NCBI GenBank assembly: GCA_902776765.1
Contig: CACYRP010000028.1
Coordinates: forward strand, 1 to 64,000
Direction: 5' to 3'
Length of the DNA: 64,000 bases
Source of the DNA: Fibrobacter succinogenes
Lineage (GTDB): Bacteria > Fibrobacterota > Fibrobacteria > Fibrobacterales > Fibrobacteraceae
Both the position numbers and the translations under genes were made by a program. A model generated the notes under the pieces. The model did no database searches. It had not been told where the DNA came from and worked only from the letters and a program-made list of their open reading frames with translations. Below are positions 8,720-15,970 of this stretch, in pieces; position 1 is the stretch's first letter; every line of letters starts with the position of its first letter.

Positions 8720-10669
8720 ATGAATTACTCAAAAATTAACGGACGGTTTGTCTGCAAAATGGCGATGCTGCTCGCCTTTGTGTTCGCAGCGTGCTCGGAA
8801 ACGAATTCAGGAAACGGTGTTGCCGGCGGCACTGTTGAAGAAACAGGTGTTTATGCCTTGTCTGGACGCGTGGGCGATGTATATCCTAAATTGCTTGCGA
8901 AGGAAGGTGATAGCTCGGCAAATATCCAAAATGACGAAGGTTCCCTGTATGCTGCGAAAGGAACCGTTGTGACTATTTACGAACTGGATTCGTCATCTCT
9001 TGCGGCCACAGGTCGTACGTTTGTAGATACGATTAATAATGATGATGGTCGTTTTTCGTTCGAAAACCTTACCTTGAATAGCCCGTATGTATTGATTGAA
9101 ACGCTTGATTCCTGCATCACCAAAAATTGTCGTGAGCGTGCTGGTGCGTGGGGCTTTACGACCGATTTTCCTACGAAATTTGATTCAACTGGAGCAATGA
9201 GTGTATATGGATCGCAAAAATATCCGGTTTTGAGGAGCGCTATTGTTGACTTGAAAAAGTATAAGAAGATAAGCGTCAATACGTTGTCCAATAAAAAGGT
9301 CCCGCTAGTGCGGGCGTACTTTGCCGAAGGAAAGTCGTTTGCGGAGGCCAGCAAAAAGGCTGAACAGGACATTCTTGAAAACATTGGCATTTACGAAGAT
9401 CTTGGAGGCTTTGAAGACCTGGAAAATGAAGAATTGAATTATGTTAGGGCGTTGTACTTGGAAATTTCTGAACTTGACGATTTGGGACGTGAAGTTGGAG
9501 ATGAAATAAAAAATGAATTATTGGGTTATAATTTTATCTGGATCTATAAAGAAGTTTACTTTGCGCCTTTGTCGCGATTCTCTGCGTCAGAAGAAATGCA
9601 GCAATATTATTTGAATACAATAAAGTTGTTCGAATATGAGGTTGGCTATTTGGCTCATAAGGTTGGATTAGGACAATGTACGGAATTGCGTGAAAACGAT
9701 GTAGATACTATTGCGATTCGTGAATTTTATGAATTGCCCAAGTTCGCAGTCACCTGCCGGTCAAAAAAATGGGTGGTTGATTCCAAAAAGGCTTCATACA
9801 CAAGTGGAACGATGGTGGACAATCGCGATGGAAAAACATATAAGACCGTTACGTATAACTGGGGTGATGTCACGCAAACGTGGATGGCCGAAAATCTGAA
9901 TTTTGCGGATACGGTGTCTTCAAGTGTTGATAGTACCTTGAAAAGGAATTTGCTTGGAAAAACGAGTTGCTGGGAATACGATCCGTCATGTGAAAAACTG
10001 GGCCGTTTTTACAAGTGGACTGCGTTTATGAATATTGATGAATCTTTTGTTAAGTTGAATGCCGATGTTTACGACCGTGTGTTGGATAAGGACATGGTAC
10101 TAAAAACGGAGTCTGTTGAAGATCGGTGCTTGGCGGTTGAGTATGATTTGCGTGCGTATGAAGATGAAAGTAATAGGATTGAATATTGCCATATTAGAAC
10201 TGAAGCGGGTGAATGTTATGAATTAGATACTGCTAGAACGTTGTGGGATTATTGCTACCATAAATATGTAAATGGAATCTATTTTGATAGTTCGAGTGTT
10301 ATCCCTGAATCGGAACTTGCAAATTATCAGGGCGTGTGTCCAGATGGATGGCGAATCCCCAATAAAACTGATTGGGATCTCTTGATTGAAAACATGGCAA
10401 GTCAAGGAGTCTTGTTAAAGGACGCTGATGCGAGTGGCTTTGGGGATATTGAAGGAAAAGTTGTGGAATCCTATGGTTTGGGAGTTCCTAGGCCGAACGT
10501 GATAACATACGGTTACTATGAATTTGCCTCGGTTCTGGATCAAGAGGGTAGTTTTGTCCGTGTTGGCAAGAGCGAGCAAACTCCTCTTTTGGCTGCTACA
10601 TCCGATAAGAAAGTCCATTTCCACTTTTTTAACTCTGACTTGTTCGCAGTCCGCTGCATCAAAAACTAA
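8720..10669 (+). CDS. FISUMP-domain lipoprotein, cassette 1
   Basis: 649 residues with a lipoprotein signal (FVFAACS, Cys25). After the lipidated Cys and a Gly/Thr-rich linker comes YALSGRVGDVYPKL, the start of a carboxypeptidase-regulatory-like beta-sandwich (up to about residue 125), then a helical middle (FAEGKSFAEASKKAEQ, GIYEDLGGFEDL, VGYLAHKVGLGQCTELREN). The FISUMP domain begins near GTMVDNRDGKTYKTVTYNWG and continues with QTWMAENLNF, GVCPDGWRIP and ends AVRCIKN. Cysteines in this region are conserved between paralogues and may form disulfides. Preceded by AGGAGGAAACT. Probably displayed on the cell surface or the outer membrane; the ligand is unknown. Confidence 0.9.
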   Translation: MNYSKINGRFVCKMAMLLAFVFAACSETNSGNGVAGGTVEETGVYALSGRVGDVYPKLLAKEGDSSANIQNDEGSLYAAKGTVVTIYELDSSSLAATGRTFVDTINNDDGRFSFENLTLNSPYVLIETLDSCITKNCRERAGAWGFTTDFPTKFDSTGAMSVYGSQKYPVLRSAIVDLKKYKKISVNTLSNKKVPLVRAYFAEGKSFAEASKKAEQDILENIGIYEDLGGFEDLENEELNYVRALYLEISELDDLGREVGDEIKNELLGYNFIWIYKEVYFAPLSRFSASEEMQQYYLNTIKLFEYEVGYLAHKVGLGQCTELRENDVDTIAIREFYELPKFAVTCRSKKWVVDSKKASYTSGTMVDNRDGKTYKTVTYNWGDVTQTWMAENLNFADTVSSSVDSTLKRNLLGKTSCWEYDPSCEKLGRFYKWTAFMNIDESFVKLNADVYDRVLDKDMVLKTESVEDRCLAVEYDLRAYEDESNRIEYCHIRTEAGECYELDTARTLWDYCYHKYVNGIYFDSSSVIPESELANYQGVCPDGWRIPNKTDWDLLIENMASQGVLLKDADASGFGDIEGKVVESYGLGVPRPNVITYGYYEFASVLDQEGSFVRVGKSEQTPLLAATSDKKVHFHFFNSDLFAVRCIKN

Positions 10670-10740
10670 ACCAATGAAAACTTAACGGAAATACTGTTAG
10701 GAGGAAAAAGGAGACGGGGTGCGCCCCGCCTTCTTTTTAC
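10670..10740 (+). terminator. Cassette 1 3' UTR: orphan Shine-Dalgarno-like motif plus terminator
   Basis: TTAGGAGGAAAAAGG at 10697-10711 is as good a ribosome binding site as those of the two genes before it, yet no ATG, GTG or TTG start opens a gene after it. The hairpin CGGGG-tgcg-CCCCG followed by CCTTCTTTTT (10714-10738) is a rho-independent terminator. Confidence 0.8.
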
Positions 10741-10750
10741 ATTGTCATGC

Positions 10751-10822
10751 GTCATCCTGAGGCGTGAAACGCCGAAGGATCCAGTAAATCCTTGCATGTC
10801 ATTCCCCGCTCCGACGGGGAAT
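10751..10822. repeat. Two dispersed palindromic repeat copies
   Basis: GTCATCCTGAGGCGTGAAACGCC continues to GAAGGATCCAGT (10751-10785), a form also seen at 21861-21903 and, shortened, at 34153-34179. It is followed by a GTCATTCCCCGCTCCGACGG-type palindrome (10798-10822; stem TTCCCC/GGGGAA), which could terminate the GSCFA gene arriving from the right. Confidence 0.55.
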
Positions 10823-10828
10823 CTCCTT

Positions 10829-12007
10829 CTACACGTTTAACTCAAGTCCCGCGATTTGACTTTCGAGTTTTGCTGCTTCTGCGTGTAGCTTTTGAAGAAA
10901 AGTCGCGGTGGCAGGCGAGTCGGCGTTTTGTATGCGGTGGTTTGCCATTTTCATGAACTTTTCCACTTTGCGGATATCTTCGCGCGTTTTTTCGCTGCAA
11001 TACGTTTCGACCATACGCTCGAAAATGTATTCTTCGGCGGTCTTGGACAAATGAATCATGTCATCATCGTAAAAGCGGTAGTCGCGCAGTTCGTCCATTA
11101 CAATCTCGTAACTTGGGAAATATTCGACAGAAGTTTTGCGATTTTGCTGGGTCGGCTCCAGTTTTGTTCCTACGTCATTGCGCAGAGCGCATGACTGGTT
11201 CGCCTCGGCGATGGAAATGTGAATATTTCCGCCGCGCTCGGTTCCTACGTCATTGCGAGCTACACTTACTCCGAGCGGAGCGTGGGAGCCTGGCGGAGCA
11301 ATCTCTTGAATAACTTTATCAATTGCGAGTTGCAATGTCGCTTTTGAAAGCGTGTTCGCATGCGCGCCGTCGCTCATGTGCCGTAGTGGTGAAACCGTGA
11401 AGACGATTTGCATGTCGCGTTTTATTTTCTGCAAGTCTTGCACGATGCTTTTCAGTGCCGCTACTACGTGATCTACGGAAATCATTTTGCGTATGAATAA
11501 ATTGGGATTTTGCTGGTGGCAATTCGAAACGGCCGCCCCGATGTCCTTCAAGAAATACACGAATGAAGTCCCGAGCGTAATAAATACTACATCGGATTTT
11601 TGCAAAAATTCTCTCGCCAGTGTTGCTGCGTTATTCAACTTTGCGATGCATTCTTCGCGGCTCTTCCCCGAAAGTGAACCATGTGCGTCCCAACTGTACC
11701 AAGTCGCGGCGCAGTTCTCGTTGCTTACGTGGTCCTCGTTATTTGTGCATTCTCCGTTCGCGACTCGCATGTCACGAAAAACATCGTCTTCTCCAAAAAC
11801 TTTTCTGTCTGCGATAGCCTTAATCTGTTTTGCGATTGAGAGCGGGTTATACACTGTCCCGAACGGGTTTGCCAAAACATTGAATTTTCGCGATGCGAAC
11901 TGTGCCGAAATATTATCCGCAAAGCACGATCCGAAAAATGCAATTCGCGATTTGTAATCAATTTGGCAAGCGGAGGCGGGAATATCAATTTTTGTGAAAA
12001 GATTCAT
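10829..12007 (-). CDS. GSCFA-domain protein with an in-frame repeat insertion
   Basis: 392 residues. The family name motif is visible near the start (FFGSCFADNI), and YFPSYEIVMDELRDYRFYDDDMIHLSKTAEEYI is the conserved C-terminal block. GSCFA proteins resemble SGNH-hydrolase-like enzymes; their substrate is not established. Between SKATLQLAIDKVIQEI and YFPSYEI this copy has roughly 60 residues where I expect about 10-15. The extra text contains RNDVGT twice, 25 residues apart, and comes from intergenic-type repeat DNA (see the repeat entry). A -10-like TACATT lies 8 nt before the ATG with no ribosome binding site. It lies opposite to the cassettes on either side. Confidence 0.85.
   Translation of the reverse strand: MNLFTKIDIPASACQIDYKSRIAFFGSCFADNISAQFASRKFNVLANPFGTVYNPLSIAKQIKAIADRKVFGEDDVFRDMRVANGECTNNEDHVSNENCAATWYSWDAHGSLSGKSREECIAKLNNAATLAREFLQKSDVVFITLGTSFVYFLKDIGAAVSNCHQQNPNLFIRKMISVDHVVAALKSIVQDLQKIKRDMQIVFTVSPLRHMSDGAHANTLSKATLQLAIDKVIQEIAPPGSHAPLGVSVARNDVGTERGGNIHISIAEANQSCALRNDVGTKLEPTQQNRKTSVEYFPSYEIVMDELRDYRFYDDDMIHLSKTAEEYIFERMVETYCSEKTREDIRKVEKFMKMANHRIQNADSPATATFLQKLHAEAAKLESQIAGLELNV
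11130..11310. repeat. Dispersed repeat DNA inside the GSCFA coding sequence
   Basis: GTTCCTACGTCATTGCG occurs at 11166-11182 and again at 11241-11257, exactly 75 bp (25 codons) apart. The second copy continues as GAGCTACAC, then CGAGCGGAGCG and GCGGAGCAATCTC, the CGTCATTGCGAG...AGCAATCTC form typical of intergenic repeats in many genomes. The reading frame of the host gene is kept through the whole insertion. Confidence 0.7.
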
Positions 12008-12021
12008 GATAAAGAAATGTA
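12008..12021 (-). promoter_or_regulatory. -10-like box next to the GSCFA start (leaderless candidate)
   Basis: On the minus strand TACATT (12016-12021) is followed by 8 nt (TCTTTATC) and then the ATG at 12007-12005, with no Shine-Dalgarno sequence. Confidence 0.45.
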
Positions 12022-12119
12022 GTAAAAAACTCAGATTTTCAAAAAATGGCGAAATTTACGTAAAAAGCGTCCAAAAAGTTTTTTTTGCGGCTTTCCGTGT
12101 CTTCTGAAATTATATTGTG

Positions 12120-12277
12120 AAAACGGCTAATTTTTCTATTTTCTATAAAATTCTTTTAAATCTTTGTAAAAATAGATAAAATATATTGTAAAACTGTTGA
12201 TTTTTGAAAATTAATGAATTATATTTTGAAACATCGAACAGTCAGTCCGGAAAAGAGACTGAGTGTAAGGAGGAAAA
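12120..12277 (+). promoter_or_regulatory. Cassette 2 promoter and leader hairpin
   Basis: AAAACGGCTAATTTTT at 12120-12135 is a weaker version of the motif seen in the other cassettes. -35 TTGATT 12197-12202, 17-nt spacer, -10 TATATT 12220-12225. The leader holds CAGTC...GACTG and then GTAAGGAGGAAAA before the ATG at 12278. Confidence 0.72.
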
Positions 12278-13111
12278 ATGAAAGATATACTTGAATACAG
12301 GGACTACCGCCAGTATATCGTAGACTACTATGCCGATCGAAAGGCAAAGTCGGCGTTTTCTTGGCAGGAGTTCGCGACAGCGGCGGGGTTCTCGTCGCCA
12401 GTTTACCTTAAATACGTGAGCGAAGGCCGCTTCAACTTGAGTGAGGAAGCTGCGATTCGCACAGCGCGGGCTATGCATCTTGCGGATTTCGAATGCGATT
12501 TTTTTGTCGAAATGGTCAAGTTTGATCATGCGAAAAATGACACCGAAAAGCGCGCCGCGTTCAGCAAAATGATTTCGATTGCGGATGCGAATAAAGCTAA
12601 AATCTTGGAAGGCGAATCGTTTCGTTTTTTCGAAGACTGGAAAAACCCGGTGCTTCGCGAACTTGCTCCCGCCATGCCTGGCGCAAAGCCCTTGGCGCTC
12701 GCTCATGCCTGCCGTCCCGAAGTCTCTGCCGCTGAAGTCAGCGAATCGTTGAACTTTTTGGTCAAGGCGGATTTGCTCAAAAAGGATAAAGACGGAAATT
12801 ACGAACAAACGGATAAAGTCGTGACGACCGGTCCGATGGAAGTGACTCCACTGGCGGTTCGCGGAATGCATCGCCAAATGGGAGAATTTGCGTTGGACGC
12901 TATCGAGGGCGTGCCGCAGGACGAACGCCATTTTTCGGGCCTTACGATTGGCATTACGCGCGAAGCTTATCAGGAAATCGTGCAGAAAATTGCCGAATTC
13001 CGTAAAGAAATCATCGCGATTGCGACACGCGAATCTGCGACGGACGAAGTCTATCGCTTGAACGTGCAGTTCTTCCCGATGACAAATAAAAGTTTAAATA
13101 AAAAGGATTAA
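12278..13111 (+). CDS. TIGR02147/DUF4423-family protein, cassette 2
   Basis: 277 residues, clearly paralogous to the cassette 1, 3 and 4 proteins over its full length (KDILEYRDYRQYIVDYYADR at the start; RESATDEVYRLNVQFFPMT at the end). The helix-turn-helix-like segment is AAGFSSPVYLKYVSEGRFNL. Differences from cassette 1 lie mostly in the C-terminal third (VPQDERHFSGLTIGIT), which would be expected if that part senses a ligand or partner; this is inference. AGGAGG five nt before the ATG; the lipoprotein gene follows after 10 nt. Confidence 0.88.
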   Translation: MKDILEYRDYRQYIVDYYADRKAKSAFSWQEFATAAGFSSPVYLKYVSEGRFNLSEEAAIRTARAMHLADFECDFFVEMVKFDHAKNDTEKRAAFSKMISIADANKAKILEGESFRFFEDWKNPVLRELAPAMPGAKPLALAHACRPEVSAAEVSESLNFLVKADLLKKDKDGNYEQTDKVVTTGPMEVTPLAVRGMHRQMGEFALDAIEGVPQDERHFSGLTIGITREAYQEIVQKIAEFRKEIIAIATRESATDEVYRLNVQFFPMTNKSLNKKD

Positions 13112-13121
13112 GGAGGAAACT

Positions 13122-14750
13122 ATGAATAACTTAAATCGTAACACGCTTGTGCGTGATTTTTTGGGGGCGGCGTTCTGCTTGACGATGGCGTTTGCTCTTC
13201 TCATGATGTTTTCGGGATGCTCCGAAGGCGATACTTCGAAGGAGATTGCTGGTGGTGCTGCGGAGGAGCAGGGCGTTTACGCGTTGTCTGGCCGCGTGGG
13301 CGATGTGTACCCCAAGCTGCTTGAAACTGTGAAAAAGTCAGAACCATCGGGTGAATTATGGACATTTGAAAACGAAGTGTTTGCAAAAGAAGGCACGATT
13401 GTATCAGTTTATGAACTAGATGCCTCGACGTTCGCAGAAACGGGACGCGTTTTTGTAGATACGGTTGGTGATGAAGGTCTGTTTTCTTTTGATAGTCTTT
13501 TTTTGAATAGTCCATATGTGTTGATTACGACTCAAGAACGTTATAGATCTTCTCTAGAATGGGGAGATGATAATCGAGTTGATACTATTTATGCGTATAA
13601 GGAAGCTCGAACTGCTGTTGTGGATTTGCGAAAGAAAAATGAAGTCAGTATGAATTTGTTGACGAATGCCAAAGTCCCGTTTATGTTGAATTATTTTGCC
13701 GAAGGGAAATCGTTTGAAGATGCGAATAGATTGGCTGAACGTGCTGTCCTTGAAGAGTATGGCGTGTATGAGGATTTAGGCCCATTTGAAGCATTAAGTG
13801 ATAGTGTTACGGAATTATCATATGTAGCGAATCTGATGAATGTTTTGGAACATTTGTGGCCTTTTGTTAAAGGTTATATTCCTTATGATTCGGTATTGTT
13901 TATTGGTGCGCGGGTGATTTACTCGACTCCTGATAAAGATGTTGATCTTGACAGTGAATTAGGACAATTTTACCTAAATGATTTGAAAATGGCTCGTTAT
14001 GTAGTGGGTTATTTTGCTCGTCAGAAAGGTTTAGGACAATGTACAGAGCCTAGAGAAAATGAAACGCATACTATTACGAACTATATGGGGCCTTACAGCG
14101 TTGTTTGCCGTTCTGGAAAATGGGTTCTTGGGTTTAATAAGATCAATTATACTGGTGGTTCGATGACGGATGGCCGTGATGGAAAAACGTATAAGACGGT
14201 AACGTATAATTGGGGCGGTATTTCGCAAACGTGGATGGCCGAAAACCTTGTGGATCGTGCAGAATGGAAAACTGCAATGAATATTGAAGATGCGTCTGGA
14301 TTGAATTTGAATAATCATCAGGGTGTATGTCCTGATGGATGGAGAATCCCGACTTTGAATGATTGGCATGTGCTGCTGGAAAATATGGGTTCCCTGTATG
14401 GGGTGGCGTTTGATAAGGTTGTACCTGCTCTGTATGATGAGCTGGCTACGGGATTTGGATTATACGCTCATGTTTCTGTTAGTGAAATTAAGTATGCTCT
14501 TGCAGAATATGAACCGGATGATGATCGCATGGCGGAATATTATGCTAATGCAATTTGGGGAATTTTTTCGAATTGGTTTATTGTGGCTGATACGTCTATG
14601 TCTACAATTGATTTCTTTAATCCCGGTGATATCTTGTATGGCTTTGATTTTGGTATGGATCAAAAAGGTTATCATCGTTTGAGTGCGGATGATAAAACAA
14701 ATGGTATTCGTCATGGTGATAATGGCGCAGTCCGCTGCATCAAAAATTAA
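13122..14750 (+). CDS. FISUMP-domain lipoprotein, cassette 2 (short form)
   Basis: 542 residues, lipobox MMFSGCS (Cys33). Its signal region (DFLGAAFCLTMAFAL) is closest to that of cassette 3, whereas the mature N-terminus (VYALSGRVGDVYPKL) is that of cassettes 1 and 4, so the gene looks mosaic. Middle: FAEGKSFEDANRLAERAVLE, GVYEDLGPFEAL, GYFARQKGLGQCTEPRENE. The FISUMP domain (GSMTDGRDGKTYKTVTYNWG, QTWMAENL, GVCPDGWRIP, AVRCIKN) lacks the roughly 60-110-residue insert with CxxY...YxWxxAMNI that cassettes 1 and 4 carry after AENL. Base composition becomes markedly AT-rich in the second half compared with the gene before it. Confidence 0.9.
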   Translation: MNNLNRNTLVRDFLGAAFCLTMAFALLMMFSGCSEGDTSKEIAGGAAEEQGVYALSGRVGDVYPKLLETVKKSEPSGELWTFENEVFAKEGTIVSVYELDASTFAETGRVFVDTVGDEGLFSFDSLFLNSPYVLITTQERYRSSLEWGDDNRVDTIYAYKEARTAVVDLRKKNEVSMNLLTNAKVPFMLNYFAEGKSFEDANRLAERAVLEEYGVYEDLGPFEALSDSVTELSYVANLMNVLEHLWPFVKGYIPYDSVLFIGARVIYSTPDKDVDLDSELGQFYLNDLKMARYVVGYFARQKGLGQCTEPRENETHTITNYMGPYSVVCRSGKWVLGFNKINYTGGSMTDGRDGKTYKTVTYNWGGISQTWMAENLVDRAEWKTAMNIEDASGLNLNNHQGVCPDGWRIPTLNDWHVLLENMGSLYGVAFDKVVPALYDELATGFGLYAHVSVSEIKYALAEYEPDDDRMAEYYANAIWGIFSNWFIVADTSMSTIDFFNPGDILYGFDFGMDQKGYHRLSADDKTNGIRHGDNGAVRCIKN

Positions 14751-14757
14751 ATTAGAT

Positions 14758-14826
14758 CCCTCTGCTTGTGTGTAAGGAGGAAAAAGAGGGACAGAAGACG
14801 GGCTGAGGCCCGCCTTCTTTTTTTTG
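14758..14826 (+). terminator. Cassette 2 3' UTR: hairpin with orphan Shine-Dalgarno in its loop, then terminator
   Basis: CCCTCT (14758-14763) pairs with AGAGGG (14785-14790); the loop displays TAAGGAGGAAAA (14773-14784) without any start codon after it. Then GACGGGC-tgag-GCCCGCC and a T-rich run (14797-14826) form a rho-independent terminator. Almost identical to the cassette 4 end. Confidence 0.8.
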
Positions 14827-14866
14827 CTTTGGTCGATGGTTGCATCATGGCAGGCTGATGGCTGTT

Positions 14867-14950
14867 GACTACGGACTACTGACTAATGACTAAAAACTAG
14901 TAACTAGTAACTAGTAACTAGTAACTAGTAACTAGTAACTATAAACTACC
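14867..14950. repeat. Heptad tandem repeat (unit ACTAGTA and variants)
   Basis: Twelve 7-bp units: GACTACG, GACTACT, GACTAAT, GACTAAA, then six AACTAGT units and AACTATA, AACTACC. The period is exactly 7 although the early units vary. Confidence 0.85.
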
Positions 14951-14965
14951 TTATCTGTATCACAG

Positions 14966-15130
14966 AAAATGCAAAAAATTTTATAAAAATAATAAAAATG
15001 CTTAAATTTAAATAAAAACGTAAAATATTTATCCTTAAACTGTTGATTTTTTAAATTTTTTGTTTTATATTTCAGGTTGTAAACGGCTCGGACTTTAAAA
15101 TCAAGAGGCTGTTTGTGTTAGGAGGAATAA
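14966..15130 (+). promoter_or_regulatory. Cassette 3 promoter, paired operator-like motif and leader hairpin
   Basis: Two copies of an AAAATGCnnAAATTTT-like motif at 14966-14982 and 14994-15010. -35 TTGATT 15043-15048, 17-nt spacer, -10 TATATT 15066-15071. AAACGGCT (15081-15088) pairs with GGCTGTTT (15107-15114, including two G-T pairs). TTAGGAGGAATAA precedes the ATG. Confidence 0.72.
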
Positions 15131-15961
15131 ATGAAGGATGTACTTAAGTACACAAACTATCACCAGTATATTGCGGATTACTATGCCGAGAAAAAGGCGA
15201 AATCTGCGTTTACTTGGCAGACTTTTACGCGGGCGGCCGGGTTTTCGTCGCCTGTGTTCCTGAAATATGTGAGCGAAGGTCGCTCGAATCTGGGCGAAGA
15301 GACGGCGCGCCAGGTCGCGAATGCAATGGGTCTTGTTGGTTATGAACAAGATTATTTTGTCGAAATGGTCAAGTTTGATCATGCCAAAACGGATGATGAA
15401 AAAAAATCTGCGTTCAATAGAATGCTTGCGATTGCCGATATCCATAAAGTGAGGATTATCGAAGGCGATTCGTTCCGCTATTTCGAAAGCTGGAAAAATC
15501 CGGTGCTTCGTGAGCTTGCTCCTGCGATGCCGGGGGCTAAGCCCCTGGCTATTGCCCGTGCTTGCCGCCCCAAAATTTCTGCTGCAGAGGTCAGCGAATC
15601 GCTGAATTTTTTGGTCAAGGCCAATTTGCTTCAAAAGGATAAAGATGGAAATTACGCGCAGACGGAAACCGGCGTGTCTACGGGCCCGATGGATGTGACG
15701 CCTGTGGCTGTTCGCGGTATGCATCGCCAGATGGGTGAGTTTGCGCTTGAAGCCATTGAAGGCGTGCCGCAAAATGAACGCCATTTCTCGGGCCTTACGC
15801 TTGGCATTACCCAAGATGCTTATGATGAAATTGTTCAAGAGATTGCGGAATTCCGTAAAAGAATCGTTGCGATTGCGACGAGGAACGATGCTACAGACGA
15901 AGTTTATCGTTTGAATATACAGTTCTTTCCGATGACAAAAAAGAGTGTTAATAAGGATTAG
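15131..15961 (+). CDS. TIGR02147/DUF4423-family protein, cassette 3
   Basis: 276 residues, same architecture as its paralogues: SAFTWQTFTRAAGFSSPVFL as helix-turn-helix-like region, GEETARQVANAMGLVGYEQD following, SWKNPVLRELAPAMPGAKPL, LNFLVKANLLQKDKDGNYAQ and MHRQMGEFALEAIEGVPQNE. It ends RLNIQFFPMTKKSVNKD. AGGAGG lies 6 nt before the ATG and the lipoprotein gene follows after 9 nt with TAGGAGGATATC as its ribosome binding site overlapping the TAG stop, which points to tight co-translation. Confidence 0.88.
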   Translation: MKDVLKYTNYHQYIADYYAEKKAKSAFTWQTFTRAAGFSSPVFLKYVSEGRSNLGEETARQVANAMGLVGYEQDYFVEMVKFDHAKTDDEKKSAFNRMLAIADIHKVRIIEGDSFRYFESWKNPVLRELAPAMPGAKPLAIARACRPKISAAEVSESLNFLVKANLLQKDKDGNYAQTETGVSTGPMDVTPVAVRGMHRQMGEFALEAIEGVPQNERHFSGLTLGITQDAYDEIVQEIAEFRKRIVAIATRNDATDEVYRLNIQFFPMTKKSVNKD

Positions 15962-15970
15962 GAGGATATC

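Noticed and set aside
14773-14820. A short ORF starting GTG near 14770 and reading into the terminator hairpin (about 12 codons)
   Set aside because: The AGGAGG lies inside, not before, this frame; it is not kept in cassettes 1 and 3.
14867-14950. CRISPR array
   Set aside because: Units are only 7 bp with no spacers; no cas genes are in the window.
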